Assembly: GCF_900112845.1 (NCBI RefSeq)
Contig: NZ_FONG01000021.1
Span: 62,001 to 126,000, forward strand
From: Actinacidiphila alni
GTDB lineage: Bacteria > Actinomycetota > Actinomycetes > Streptomycetales > Streptomycetaceae
Direction: 5' to 3'
Length of the DNA stretch: 64,000 bases
Below, piece after piece: positions 8,925-17,153 of the stretch. Positions within the stretch are counted from its first letter, which is position 1, and each line of letters starts with the position of its first letter. The notes beneath the pieces are model-generated. The model made no database searches and was not told where the DNA came from. It saw only the letters and a program-made list of their open reading frames with translations. A program made the translations under genes and the position numbers.

Positions 8925-9410
8925 GTGGGGCGCGTGGCCACTCGGGACAGGAACGGCGCGGCGCCGCAGATAGACGCGGTGTCCAACGCGATCATCGAAC
9001 AGCTCCAGCAGGACGGACGCCGTCCGTACGCGACGATCGGCAAGGCCGTGGGCCTGTCCGAGGCGGCCGTGCGACAGCGCGTACAGAAACTGCTCGACCA
9101 GGGCGTCATGCAGATCGTCGCCGTCACCGACCCGCTCACCGTGGGCTTCCGGCGGCAGGCGATGGTCGGCATCAATGTGGATGGCGACATCGATCCGGTC
9201 GCCGACACGCTGACCGCGCTGGACGAGGTCGACTACGTCGTCGTCACCGCCGGCTCCTTCGACCTGATGGTGGAGGTCGTCTGCGAGGACGACGACCACC
9301 TGCTCGACCTGGTGAACAAGCGGATCCGCGCGCTGCCCGGCGTGCGCTCCACCGAGACCTTCGTCTACCTCAAGCTGCGGAAGCAGACCTACACCTGGGG
9401 AACCCGATAG
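8925..9410 (+). CDS. Lrp/AsnC family transcriptional regulator, 161 aa
   Basis: DNA-binding regulator with an N-terminal winged helix-turn-helix (about residues 16-60, containing DGRRPYATIGKAVGLSEAAV) and a C-terminal RAM/ligand-binding domain ending YLKLRKQTYTWGTR. The length is normal for the family. Start codons GTG 8925 and GTG 8934 are both possible; neither has a good ribosome-binding site, so the message may be nearly leaderless. The aminotransferase gene begins 3 bp after its stop and an aldehyde dehydrogenase gene is divergent. The likely role is substrate-responsive control of polyamine catabolism. Confidence 0.88.
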   Translation: MGRVATRDRNGAAPQIDAVSNAIIEQLQQDGRRPYATIGKAVGLSEAAVRQRVQKLLDQGVMQIVAVTDPLTVGFRRQAMVGINVDGDIDPVADTLTALDEVDYVVVTAGSFDLMVEVVCEDDDHLLDLVNKRIRALPGVRSTETFVYLKLRKQTYTWGTR

Positions 9411-9412
9411 CC

Positions 9413-10810
9413 ATGACGCCTTCCTCCGATTCCTCCGCCTCGCCCGTGTCGTCCGACGCCTCCTCGAAGACCGCCCGCGACCACCTGTGGATGCACTTCA
9501 CCCGCATGTCGTCGTACGAGAACGCGCCCGTGCCGACCATCGTGCGCGGCGAGGGCACGTACATCTACGACGACCACGGCAAGCGGTACATCGACGGTCT
9601 GTCCGGGCTGTTCGTGGTCAACGCCGGGCACGGCAGGCACGAGCTGGCGGAGACCGCGTACAAGCAGGCGCAGGAGCTGGCCTTCTTCCCGATCTGGAGC
9701 TACGCGCACCCCAAGGCGATCGAACTGGCCGAGCGGCTGGCGCAGTACGCGCCCGGCGACCTCAACAAGGTCTTCTTCACCACCGGCGGCGGCGAGGCCG
9801 TCGAGACGGCCTGGAAGCTGGCGAAGCAGTATCACAAGCTCAACGGCAACCACACCAAGTACAAGGTGATCTCGCGGGCCGTCGCCTACCACGGCACCCC
9901 GCAGGGAGCCCTGTCCATCACCGGCCTGCCCGCCCTCAAGGCGCCCTTCGAGCCGCTGGTGCCCGGCGCCCGCAAGGTGCCCAACACCAACATCTACCGG
10001 GCGCCGATCCACGGCGACGACCCGGTGGCATTCGGCCGCTGGGCCGCCGACCAGATCGAGCAGCAGATCCTCTTCGAGGGCCCGGACACCGTCGCCGCGG
10101 TCTTCCTCGAACCCGTGCAGAACGCCGGTGGCTGCTTCCCGCCGCCGCCCGGCTACTTCCAGCGGGTCCGCGAGATCTGCGACCAGTACGACGTGCTGCT
10201 CGTCTCGGACGAGGTGATCTGTGCCTTCGGGCGGCTCGGCACGATGTTCGCCTGCGACAAGTTCGACTTCGTCCCGGACATGATCACCTGCGCCAAGGGG
10301 ATGACGTCCGGCTACTCCCCCATCGGGGCCTGCATCGTCTCCGACCGGGTCGCCGAGCCCTTCTACAAGGGCAGCAACACCTTCCTGCACGGGTACACCT
10401 TCGGCGGCCACCCCGTCTCGGCCGCGGTCGGCCTCGCCAACCTCGACATCTTCGAGCGCGAAGGGCTCAACCAGCACGTCCTCGACAACGAGGCGCGCTT
10501 CTTCGAGACGCTCAGCCGGCTCAACGACCTGCCGATCGTCGGCGACGTCCGCGGCAACGGCTACTTCTACGGCATCGAACTCGTCAAGGACAAGGCCACG
10601 AAGGAGACCTTCACCGACGAGGAGACCGAGCGCGTCCTGTACGGCTTCCTCTCCAAGGAGCTGTACGCCTCCGGCCTCTACTGCCGCGCCGACGACCGCG
10701 GCGACCCCGTCGTCCAGCTCGCCCCGCCCCTCACCGCCGACGCCGCCCTCTTCGACGACATCGAGGCGATTCTGCGCGGCGTGCTGACGGAGGCATGGAA
10801 GAAGCTCTGA
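9413..10810 (+). CDS. Class III PLP-dependent aminotransferase, putative polyamine/GABA-type, 465 aa
   Basis: Fold-type I aminotransferase that probably moves an amino group from a diamine (putrescine or cadaverine) or omega-amino acid to a keto acid. The PLP phosphate region TTGGGEAVETAWK is at about 124. The PLP-nitrogen Asp is in SDEVICAFGR near 267 and the Schiff-base Lys is in CAKGMTSGY near 295. GYTFGGHPVSAA follows. The ATG at 9413 lies 3 bp after the Lrp stop, so the two genes are coupled. Its aldehyde product would feed the flanking aldehyde dehydrogenases. Exact substrate is not set by the sequence. Confidence 0.88.
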   Translation: MTPSSDSSASPVSSDASSKTARDHLWMHFTRMSSYENAPVPTIVRGEGTYIYDDHGKRYIDGLSGLFVVNAGHGRHELAETAYKQAQELAFFPIWSYAHPKAIELAERLAQYAPGDLNKVFFTTGGGEAVETAWKLAKQYHKLNGNHTKYKVISRAVAYHGTPQGALSITGLPALKAPFEPLVPGARKVPNTNIYRAPIHGDDPVAFGRWAADQIEQQILFEGPDTVAAVFLEPVQNAGGCFPPPPGYFQRVREICDQYDVLLVSDEVICAFGRLGTMFACDKFDFVPDMITCAKGMTSGYSPIGACIVSDRVAEPFYKGSNTFLHGYTFGGHPVSAAVGLANLDIFEREGLNQHVLDNEARFFETLSRLNDLPIVGDVRGNGYFYGIELVKDKATKETFTDEETERVLYGFLSKELYASGLYCRADDRGDPVVQLAPPLTADAALFDDIEAILRGVLTEAWKKL

Positions 10811-10884
10811 CGCTTCCAGCGCGGTTCCCCTCGTCCCCGGGTGCCCCCGGCCGGCCCGCTCCCGCGGAGCGGGGTGCCTTCTCG

Positions 10885-10907
10885 CCTGACGGCGAGTCAG
10901 GTCTTTT
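10885..10907 (+). terminator. Intrinsic terminator after the aminotransferase gene
   Basis: The stem CCTGAC/GTCAGG (10885-10890 and 10896-10901) has a 5-nt loop and is followed directly by TCTTTT, a U-rich tail that is unusual for this GC content. Confidence 0.65.
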
Positions 10908-11043
10908 AGGGGCGCGGGGAACTGCGCGCTCAGCCCGCGCGGGGCTGCTGCTGACAAACCGCCCCCAGCGGGGCAGACGCTGTTTGTTTTGCGACCACCG
11001 GGCCGGTGGGGGCGGGCCGCGCAGTTCCCCGCGCCCCTAAAGA
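10902..11043. repeat. Inverted repeat of the Streptomyces ggggcgcggggaactgcgc type
   Basis: The left arm, 10902-10927, and right arm, 11019-11043, are inverted copies (aggggcgcggggaactgcgc and its complement) differing by one T in a flanking T-run, with about 91 bp between them. I recall the same core as a common intergenic motif in Streptomyces genomes, often at gene ends. It may act as a large terminator or RNA structure, or be a remnant of a dispersed palindromic element. No ORF lies between the arms. Confidence 0.7.
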
Positions 11044-11190
11044 CATCAGGCACCGCACTCCGCAGGAGGAGACGGGTCACCCGGACGAGGGGTACGGGGG
11101 TGGCCCCCGACGTGCCTGCGGGGAGAACGGGGCGCCGTTGTCTAGCGTGCCCTCCCGGAGGGAATGTCTCGCGAGACGCGGAGGTACGGG

Positions 11191-11931
11191 ATGGCGCCGC
11201 CCGACAATGACGTGTTGTGGGCGAGGTCGCTGCGCCACGCGCACAACGGCTCGCCGGCACTGCTGGGCGTATCGCTGGGGGTGCGGCAGGGCGAGATCCT
11301 GGCGGTGGTCGGCCCGCGCGGCGCGGGCAAGTCGACACTGCTGCGCTGCCTGTCGGGCCAACTGGTGCCCGACCAGGGCGAGGTGTGGTTCAACAGCGCC
11401 CCTGTGCACACCCTCACCGAAATCGCCCGGGACGAACTGCGCCGGGACCGCTTCGGCTGGGTGGGCAGCACCGCCCAGCTGCTCCCCGAGCTGACGGCCT
11501 GGGAGAACGCGGCGTTGCCGCTGCTGCTGACCGGCACCAAGTACCGCGCGGCCCGGGCCGCGGCCCAGGAGTGGCTCGACCGGCTGGACATCGGCGCCGC
11601 GGCCCGCAAACGCCCGGCCGAGCTGCTGCAGGCGCAGCGGCAGCGGATCGCGGTGGCGCGCGCCCTGGTCACCACCCCGGAAGTGGTCTTCGCGGACGAC
11701 CCGGGCGCCCCGCTGCACCGCCCCGACCGGGCCCTGGTGATGCGGACGCTGACCAGCGCGGCCCGTTCGCACGGCATCACCGTGGTGTTCAGCGCCTGCG
11801 ACCACGAGATCGCGCCCTTCGCGGACCGGGTGATCCCGCTGGTGGACGGCCGTATCAACGCGTCGATGCCGACGCAGGACCGGGACGACCGGGACGACTC
11901 CACGACGACCGCGCGGGCCGCGTCCGTATGA
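11191..11931 (+). CDS. Degenerate ABC transporter ATP-binding protein, 246 aa
   Basis: ABC-type NBD with a good Walker A (GPRGAGKST) and a recognisable Q-loop region (STAQLL), but other motifs are damaged. The signature LSGGQ is replaced by LLQAQ. The catalytic Glu after Walker B is Asp (VVFADDPG). The D-loop reads PLH, and the H-loop His is missing (VVFSACDHE). ATP may be bound but is unlikely to be hydrolysed normally. The ATG at 11191 is preferred over 11164 because GGAGG lies six bases upstream. It is followed by a possible 31-codon ORF and an FtsX-like membrane protein gene, so it should be the nucleotide-binding partner of that protein. Confidence 0.82.
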   Translation: MAPPDNDVLWARSLRHAHNGSPALLGVSLGVRQGEILAVVGPRGAGKSTLLRCLSGQLVPDQGEVWFNSAPVHTLTEIARDELRRDRFGWVGSTAQLLPELTAWENAALPLLLTGTKYRAARAAAQEWLDRLDIGAAARKRPAELLQAQRQRIAVARALVTTPEVVFADDPGAPLHRPDRALVMRTLTSAARSHGITVVFSACDHEIAPFADRVIPLVDGRINASMPTQDRDDRDDSTTTARAASV

Positions 11932-12023
11932 CGACGGACGCGACGGCAGCCGTCGTACGGAATTCCGCCGCACCGACGTCCGTGGGGCCGCGGCGCGCGG
12001 CGCGGGAAGGGAGCCGGACGTGA
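11928..12023 (+). CDS. Possible 31-codon ORF linking ATPase and membrane-protein genes
   Basis: This small frame starts with an ATG overlapping the ATPase stop (ATGA at 11928-11931) and ends with a TGA overlapping the ATG of the membrane-protein gene (TGATG at 12021-12025). The product begins MTTDATAAVV and ends REGSRT; it is hydrophilic with a basic C-terminal half. Both overlaps suggest a coupled reading frame. It could instead be the former N-terminus of the membrane protein separated by a frameshift, or chance. I know of no family for it. Confidence 0.35.
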   Translation: MTTDATAAVVRNSAAPTSVGPRRAAREGSRT

Positions 12024-13165
12024 TGGGTCTGCGGGTGCTGCGCGGGGCACGGTTCGCCGCGCTGGCACGGTGGGTGCTGGTGGCCGCCGCGTCGGCCGGG
12101 ACCGGCATGCTGCTGCTGGCGGCGCTGGGCTGGGCGCTGGCCCACCCGCACCGGCCGTCGGACGCGGCGGTGCGGCTGGTGTGGTGCGCGGTGCCGGTGG
12201 TGGTGACCGTGCAGTTCGCGGTCGCCGCGGGCCGCGCGGTGCCCGGCGGGTGGCCGCGGGCCGGTCTGGCCGCGGTGGGCCTGGGCCGGGCCGGTGTGGC
12301 GCTGCTGGCCGCCTCGGCGACCGCGATCGCCTGCGCGGCCGGCAGCGCGGTGGCGCTGCTGGTCTTCCTGCACCTGCGCGGCGACCTGGGCGGCCTGCCC
12401 TTCCACGGCGCCGCCTCCGACGTCCTGGGCGGCGGCGGATCGGTGCCGCTGGCGGGCGCCTTGACGCTGCTCGCGGTGGTGCCGGTGAGCGCGGCCGTCA
12501 CGGGCGCGGCCCGGCTGTGGCCACCGCGTACGGTCTCCACCGCGCCCGCGCCCGCCGAGGTGTCCGCCACGGCGCCGCCGAAGGGGCTGCCGTGGGGTGT
12601 CGCGCTGACCGCGGTCGGCCTGGCCGCGGAAGTGGCCGCGCCGCACGGTCACGGGATGCCGCTGCCGGGCGGTCTCGGCTCCATCGCGCCGCTGGCGTTG
12701 GGCGGTTGGGCCGTCGCCACGGTCGGCATGGTGCTCGCGGGCCCCGGTGTGGTGCACGCCTGCGGCCGGCTGCTGGCCGCCTTCCGGCCGGGCGCGCTGC
12801 GGCTGCTGGCCGGGCGGGCGCTCCAGGAGGAGTCCCGTGCGATCGGCCGCCCGCTGGGCGCGCTGTGCGCGACGGCCGCGGCGGTGCCCGCCGTCTACGA
12901 CCTGCACCGCGGCGGGCGTCCCTTCGGCCCGCTGACGGCGCTGGCCGCCGTCCTGGTGGTGCTGTGCGTCCTGGCCACCGTGGGCACCGCGCTGCTGGAG
13001 GCCAAGCGGGGGCGCGAGCCCGCGAACGCGGCGCTGCGGCAGTTCGGGGCGTCGCCCGCGCTGCTGCGTGGCGCCGTCGCGCTGCGTGCCGGGGTGGTGC
13101 TGGCCGCGGCCGTTCCGCTGACGGCTCTGGTGGCCGCGCTCGCCACGGTCCCGCCCGGCCGGTGA
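12023..13165 (+). CDS. Multi-pass membrane protein, FtsX/MacB-like ABC permease, 380 aa
   Basis: Ala/Val/Leu-rich integral membrane protein with about eight to ten predicted transmembrane stretches, beginning with one at about residues 15-40. Near the C-terminus is a cytoplasmic segment EAKRGREPANAALRQFGAS followed by two hydrophobic helices, resembling the conserved 'E-LR-LGAS' turn of FtsX/MacB permeases. GTG 12020 or ATG 12023 can start it; ATG 12023 is used because of the TGATG overlap, with AAGGGAG upstream. It lies directly after the degenerate ATPase gene and probably forms one complex with it. Substrate is unknown. Confidence 0.75.
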   Translation: MGLRVLRGARFAALARWVLVAAASAGTGMLLLAALGWALAHPHRPSDAAVRLVWCAVPVVVTVQFAVAAGRAVPGGWPRAGLAAVGLGRAGVALLAASATAIACAAGSAVALLVFLHLRGDLGGLPFHGAASDVLGGGGSVPLAGALTLLAVVPVSAAVTGAARLWPPRTVSTAPAPAEVSATAPPKGLPWGVALTAVGLAAEVAAPHGHGMPLPGGLGSIAPLALGGWAVATVGMVLAGPGVVHACGRLLAAFRPGALRLLAGRALQEESRAIGRPLGALCATAAAVPAVYDLHRGGRPFGPLTALAAVLVVLCVLATVGTALLEAKRGREPANAALRQFGASPALLRGAVALRAGVVLAAAVPLTALVAALATVPPGR

Positions 13166-13191
13166 AGCGGGCCGGGGACTATCGTGGCGCC

Positions 13192-14358
13192 GTGCCCGCC
13201 GACACCCCGCCCGATTCACCGTCAGGTTCCCCGTCCGCCGACGCCCCGCGCCCGCCGGGCCGGGACCGGGAGATCGAGTCCCTGGTGGAGTTCGACCGGG
13301 TCGCGCTGACCGGTTCCTTCGCCGGCTACCGGGTGCAGGCCGTCGACCTGACCGACCGTACGTTCGCGCTGCTGGTCGCCGACACCTCGCGGGCCGTCTT
13401 CCTCGGCTGCCCGATGGAGCCGCAAGCCCTCGCGCACGTCCGGGCCGGCGGCGCCCTGGTCTTCCCGCCCGTTCCCGACCTGCCCTTCGACCCGTACCGC
13501 GGCGCGCTCTACGCTCCCGACGAGCTGTACGCGGGCCTCGCCGACGACGGCTACCCGGCCACCCCCGACGCCCGTACGTATGCCTGGGCCCGGAGCACCG
13601 CGGCGGACGGCGACATACTGGCCTCGATGCTGCGCTCGATCCACGACGACGCGGTCTCCGACGCGCTCGACGAACTCCTCGGCGGCCTCAAGGTCGTGGG
13701 CGTCATGGGCGGCCACGCCATGGAGCGCGGCACCGACGCCTACGCGGGGGCCGCCCGCCTCGGGCGCGACCTCGCCCGGGCCGGCTTCACCGTCGCCACC
13801 GGCGGCGGACCCGGCGCCATGGAGGCCGCCAACTTCGGTGCCTACGCGGCGCCCTTCGACGATCTGATGCTCCGCAAGGCCCTGGACGTCCTCGGCGAGG
13901 TGCCCTCCTTCCGGCCCTCGGTCGCCGCCTGGGCGCGCACCGCCTTCGAGGTCCGGGACCGCTGGCCCGGCGGCGGCTCCTCCTACGGGCTGCCCACCTG
14001 GTTCTACGGCCACGAGCCGCCCAACGCCTTCGCGTCCGGCATCGCGAAATTCTTCGCCAACGCGACCCGGGAGGACGGTCTGCTCTCGCGCTGCTCGGGC
14101 GGCGTCGTCTTCCTGCCCGGCGCGGCCGGCACCGTCCAGGAGATCTTCGACGCCGCGACCCCGGCCTACTACTCCTCCCGAGGGAAGCCCGTCCCCCTCG
14201 TCCTGGTCGACCGCGCCCACTGGACGTCCGTCCTCCCCGCCTGGCCCCTCCTCCAGTCCCTCGCCACCGACCGCCCCATGTCCACCCGCATCACCCTCGT
14301 CGACTCCGTCACCGAAGCCCCGGCCGCCCTGGCCGCCCTCTCCGAGGGCGCCCGATAG
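13192..14358 (+). CDS. LOG-family Rossmann-fold protein, 388 aa
   Basis: The C-terminal two thirds is a Rossmann domain with GGGPGAMEAAN and a variant of the LOG motif, LPGAAGTVQEIFD, where typical cytokinin-activating LOG proteins have PGGxGTxxE. The N-terminal 130 residues are an extra domain seen in larger actinobacterial members, and the protein is about twice the size of a minimal LOG. A nucleotide phosphoribohydrolase activity is possible but not shown. GTG 13192 is used; GTG 13162, overlapping the previous stop, would add 10 residues. It ends in a short convergent space before the thiamine transporter genes. Confidence 0.75.
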   Translation: MPADTPPDSPSGSPSADAPRPPGRDREIESLVEFDRVALTGSFAGYRVQAVDLTDRTFALLVADTSRAVFLGCPMEPQALAHVRAGGALVFPPVPDLPFDPYRGALYAPDELYAGLADDGYPATPDARTYAWARSTAADGDILASMLRSIHDDAVSDALDELLGGLKVVGVMGGHAMERGTDAYAGAARLGRDLARAGFTVATGGGPGAMEAANFGAYAAPFDDLMLRKALDVLGEVPSFRPSVAAWARTAFEVRDRWPGGGSSYGLPTWFYGHEPPNAFASGIAKFFANATREDGLLSRCSGGVVFLPGAAGTVQEIFDAATPAYYSSRGKPVPLVLVDRAHWTSVLPAWPLLQSLATDRPMSTRITLVDSVTEAPAALAALSEGAR

Positions 14359-14371
14359 GGGCTGCGCCCCT
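14357..14371. terminator. Short hairpin between convergent LOG and ABC genes
   Basis: The 6-bp stem AGGGGC/GCCCCT (14357-14362 and 14366-14371) with a 3-nt loop sits in the 21-bp space between the convergent stop codons. It is weak on its own but well placed to serve both directions. Confidence 0.45.
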
Positions 14372-14379
14372 GGAAGACC

Positions 14380-15432
14380 TCACTCGGCCGGGAGGAGGAC
14401 GACCTCGTCCGGGGTGAAGGTCACCGCGACCTCGGCGCCCACTTCCGGAGCGCCCCGCAGGGGGGCGGCGGCGTCGATGCGGGGGGCGGCGTCGGGCGGG
14501 GCGAGGGTGAGGGCGAGGTGGGAGCCGCGGAAGGTGCGGGCGAGAACGGTGCAGCGCAGGCCGGAGGAGGCGTCGGTGAGGCGGACCCCGGCGGGCCGGA
14601 CGAGGATCTGGCAGGGGCCGGAAGGGCTCCCGGTGGGAACCGGCACCTTGCCCCAGGGGGTGTCGGCGTAGGCACCGGCGACGACCGCGTCGGCGACATT
14701 CTCGAAGCCGAGGAAGCGCGCGACGAAGGCGGAGGCCGGCCGCTGCCAGACGTCGAGCGGGGTGCCGGTCTGCGCGATCCGTCCGTCGCGCATGACGACG
14801 ACCCGGTCGGCGAGCGCGAACGCCTCGCCCTGGTCGTGGGTGACGGCGAGCACCGTGGTCCCGAGCCGCCCGAACAGCTCACGCAGTTCGACCACGAGGC
14901 GTTCCCGCAGCGAGCGGTCGAGTTGCCCGAGCGGCTCGTCGAGCATGAGCAGCCGCGGCTCGGGCGCCAGCGCCCGGGCGAGCGCGACGCGCTGCTGTTC
15001 GCCGCCGGACAGCGTGCCGACGGCACGCCCCGCGGCGCCGGGCAGCCCGACGAGGTCGAGGAGTTCGCGCACCCGCGCCTCCCGTCGCTCGCGCGGCACC
15101 TTGTGCATGCGCGGCCCGAAGGCGACATTGCCGCCGACGTCGCGCTGCGGGAAGAGCTGGTGGTCCTGGAACATCAGCCCGACGCCGCGCCGGTGCGCGG
15201 GCACGGCGCCCTGGTCGGCGCCGTCGAGCAGCACCCGGCCGCCGTCCAGCGGCTGGAGCCCGGCGACCGCCCGCAGCAGCGTGGACTTGCCGCTGCCGCT
15301 GGGCCCGAGCACGCACACGGTCTCGTGCGCGGCGACCTCCAGGGTGACGGCGTCGAGCGCGGCCCGCGGCCCGAACCGTACGGTGGCGTCCTCGACGCGC
15401 AGCAGCGCCCGCTTCGACAGTGGAGACGTCAT
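14380..15432 (-). CDS. Thiamine-type ABC transporter ATP-binding protein, 350 aa
   Basis: NBD of the CysA/PotA/Fe3+ branch. Walker A (GPSGSGKST) is at 43-51, the signature LSGGE at 141-145, Walker B LMLDEP with Asp165/Glu166, and the H-loop in VTHDQGE. A TOBE-like C-terminal region follows and the length is usual. The ATG at 15432 overlaps the permease stop by one base (TGATG). It is the last gene of a three-gene operon behind a TPP riboswitch, which assigns the transporter to thiamine or a thiamine precursor; the family itself would also fit iron or sulfate. Confidence 0.88.
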   Translation of the reverse strand: MTSPLSKRALLRVEDATVRFGPRAALDAVTLEVAAHETVCVLGPSGSGKSTLLRAVAGLQPLDGGRVLLDGADQGAVPAHRRGVGLMFQDHQLFPQRDVGGNVAFGPRMHKVPRERREARVRELLDLVGLPGAAGRAVGTLSGGEQQRVALARALAPEPRLLMLDEPLGQLDRSLRERLVVELRELFGRLGTTVLAVTHDQGEAFALADRVVVMRDGRIAQTGTPLDVWQRPASAFVARFLGFENVADAVVAGAYADTPWGKVPVPTGSPSGPCQILVRPAGVRLTDASSGLRCTVLARTFRGSHLALTLAPPDAAPRIDAAAPLRGAPEVGAEVAVTFTPDEVVLLPAE

Positions 15433-17153
15433 CAGAACTCCCCGGGGGACGGGTCGGCGCCCTTGGCGCGGGGCCGCAGATTCTCCAGCACCAGCAGGGA
15501 CGCGGCGCAGACCAGCATGAGGATGGTGCTGAGCGCCATCGCCTGGCCGTAGGTGTCGGGCCCCGCCCGGCCGAGCAGGCGGGCGACGGCGACCGGCAGG
15601 GTCGGGCTGTCGGGCCGGGCGATGAAGACGGTGGCGCCGAATTCGCCGAGCGAGACGGCGAAGGCGAAACCGGCGGCGACGGCCAGCGCCCGTCCCACGA
15701 GCGGGAGTTCGATCTCCCGCCAGACCCGGAGCGGCGAGGCGCCGAGCACGGCCGCGGCCTCCCGCAGCCGGTCGTCGACGGCCCGCAGCACCGGCAGCAT
15801 GACGCGTACGACGAACGGCACGCCGACCAGCGCCTGCGCGAGCGGCACGAGGATCCAGGAGGAGCGCAGGTCCAGCGGCGGCTTGTCGAGGGTGATCAGG
15901 AAGCCGAAGCCGACGGTGACGGCCGAGGTGCCCAGCGGCAGCATCAGCAGCGCGTCGAAGCCGCGGACCAGCCGTCCGGCCCTGCGGACCAGCGCGGCGG
16001 CGGCGAGCCCGCCGACGGCGAGGGCGATGACGGTGGCGACGGCCGCGTACCGCAGCGAATTCCCGACCGTCTCCAGCGGGGCGACGACGAAGGTGCTGCT
16101 GGTGCCGAGGGAGTTCAGGGAACGGTAGAAGGTGAATCCGTAGCCGTCGGGGCCGTCGAGGGAGCGGGCCACGAGGACGCCGAGCGGCAGCAGGATGAGC
16201 AGCGCGATGACGGCGAGCACACCGCCGAGCAGGGCGCGTTCGCCGCCGCGCGGGCGGTGCGCGGTGGTGCCGGCGTCCACGAGCCGCAGCGTGGATTCGC
16301 GGCGCCGCACCGTCCACGCGTGCACCGCGAGGATGGCGCCGACGGCCGCGAACTGGACGAGAGTGAGGACGGCGGCGGTCGGCAGGTCGAGAAGCTGCGC
16401 GGTCTGCCGGTAGATCTCCACTTCGAGGGTGGAGTACGTGGGGCCGCCGAGGATCTGGACCACGCCGAAGGAGGTGAAGGTGAACAGGAACACCATCAGC
16501 GCGGCGGCGGCCACGGCCGGGCCGAGCGCCGGCAGCGTGATCTGTCGCCAGGCGGCGGGCCGGCTCGCGCCGAGCATCCGCGCGGCCTCCTCCTGGCGCG
16601 GGTCGAGCTGCGCCCACAGGCCGCCGACGGTGCGGACGACGACCGCGTAGTTGAAGAAGACGTGCGCGATGAGGATCGCCCACACACTGGTGTCCAGGCG
16701 CACCCCCCACAGCGAGTCGGTGAAGCCGCCGCGGCCGAGCAGCGCGAGGAAGGCCGAGCCCGCGACGACCGTCGGCAGCACGAACGGCACGGTGACGACC
16801 GCCCGCAGCAGCCGCTTGCCGGGGAAGTCCAGCCGGGCGAAGACGTACGCGCCGGGCAGCGCGACGGCGAGGGTGAGCGCGGTGGACGCGGCGGCCTGCC
16901 AGCAGGTGAACCACAGCACATGCCGGATGCCGGCGTCGCCGAGCACGTCGCCGATCCGGCCGAACCGCCAGTGCCCGCCCTCGTGCAGGCCGCGGCCGAC
17001 GATGGCGGCGACGGGGTAGGCGAAGAAGACGCAGAAGAAGGCGGCGGGCACGGCCATCAGGCCGAGGCGTACGACGATGCCGCGGCGGCGTACGGCGGCG
17101 GCCCGCCGCCGTACGACCGTCACGTCCGTCGCGTCCGTCACCTGTGGTGTCAC
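15432..17153 (-). CDS. Thiamine-type ABC transporter permease, fused double domain, 573 aa
   Basis: Single-chain permease with two homologous six-helix halves, as in ThiP and FbpB proteins. Each half carries a coupling loop: RMLGASRPAAWRQITLP in the first and AVLGASPLRVWREIELP in the second. The N-terminus is a short Arg-rich cytoplasmic tail before the first helix (VRLGLMAVPAAFFCVFF). GTG 17153 overlaps the stop of the binding-protein gene (GTGA), giving the start. With its ATPase and lipoprotein neighbours it forms a complete importer, downstream of the TPP riboswitch. Confidence 0.88.
   Translation of the reverse strand: MTPQVTDATDVTVVRRRAAAVRRRGIVVRLGLMAVPAAFFCVFFAYPVAAIVGRGLHEGGHWRFGRIGDVLGDAGIRHVLWFTCWQAAASTALTLAVALPGAYVFARLDFPGKRLLRAVVTVPFVLPTVVAGSAFLALLGRGGFTDSLWGVRLDTSVWAILIAHVFFNYAVVVRTVGGLWAQLDPRQEEAARMLGASRPAAWRQITLPALGPAVAAAALMVFLFTFTSFGVVQILGGPTYSTLEVEIYRQTAQLLDLPTAAVLTLVQFAAVGAILAVHAWTVRRRESTLRLVDAGTTAHRPRGGERALLGGVLAVIALLILLPLGVLVARSLDGPDGYGFTFYRSLNSLGTSSTFVVAPLETVGNSLRYAAVATVIALAVGGLAAAALVRRAGRLVRGFDALLMLPLGTSAVTVGFGFLITLDKPPLDLRSSWILVPLAQALVGVPFVVRVMLPVLRAVDDRLREAAAVLGASPLRVWREIELPLVGRALAVAAGFAFAVSLGEFGATVFIARPDSPTLPVAVARLLGRAGPDTYGQAMALSTILMLVCAASLLVLENLRPRAKGADPSPGEF

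Larger units (their letters stand above)
10811..11190. other. 380-bp non-coding spacer holding a terminator and a long inverted repeat
   Basis: No supportable gene is present. The spacer holds the aminotransferase terminator, then a long inverted-repeat element at 10902-11043, then about 150 bp leading to the ABC ATPase gene with a GGAGG at 11180-11184. The middle (10955-10995) is less GC-rich than its surroundings. Confidence 0.7.

Noticed and set aside
8888..11040. Long open frames in other phases over the aminotransferase (for example 9487-11040 plus and 9389-11338 minus)
   Set aside because: Arg/Ala/Pro-rich or Val/Gly/Asp-rich translations without family motifs; they are shadow frames of a high-GC gene.
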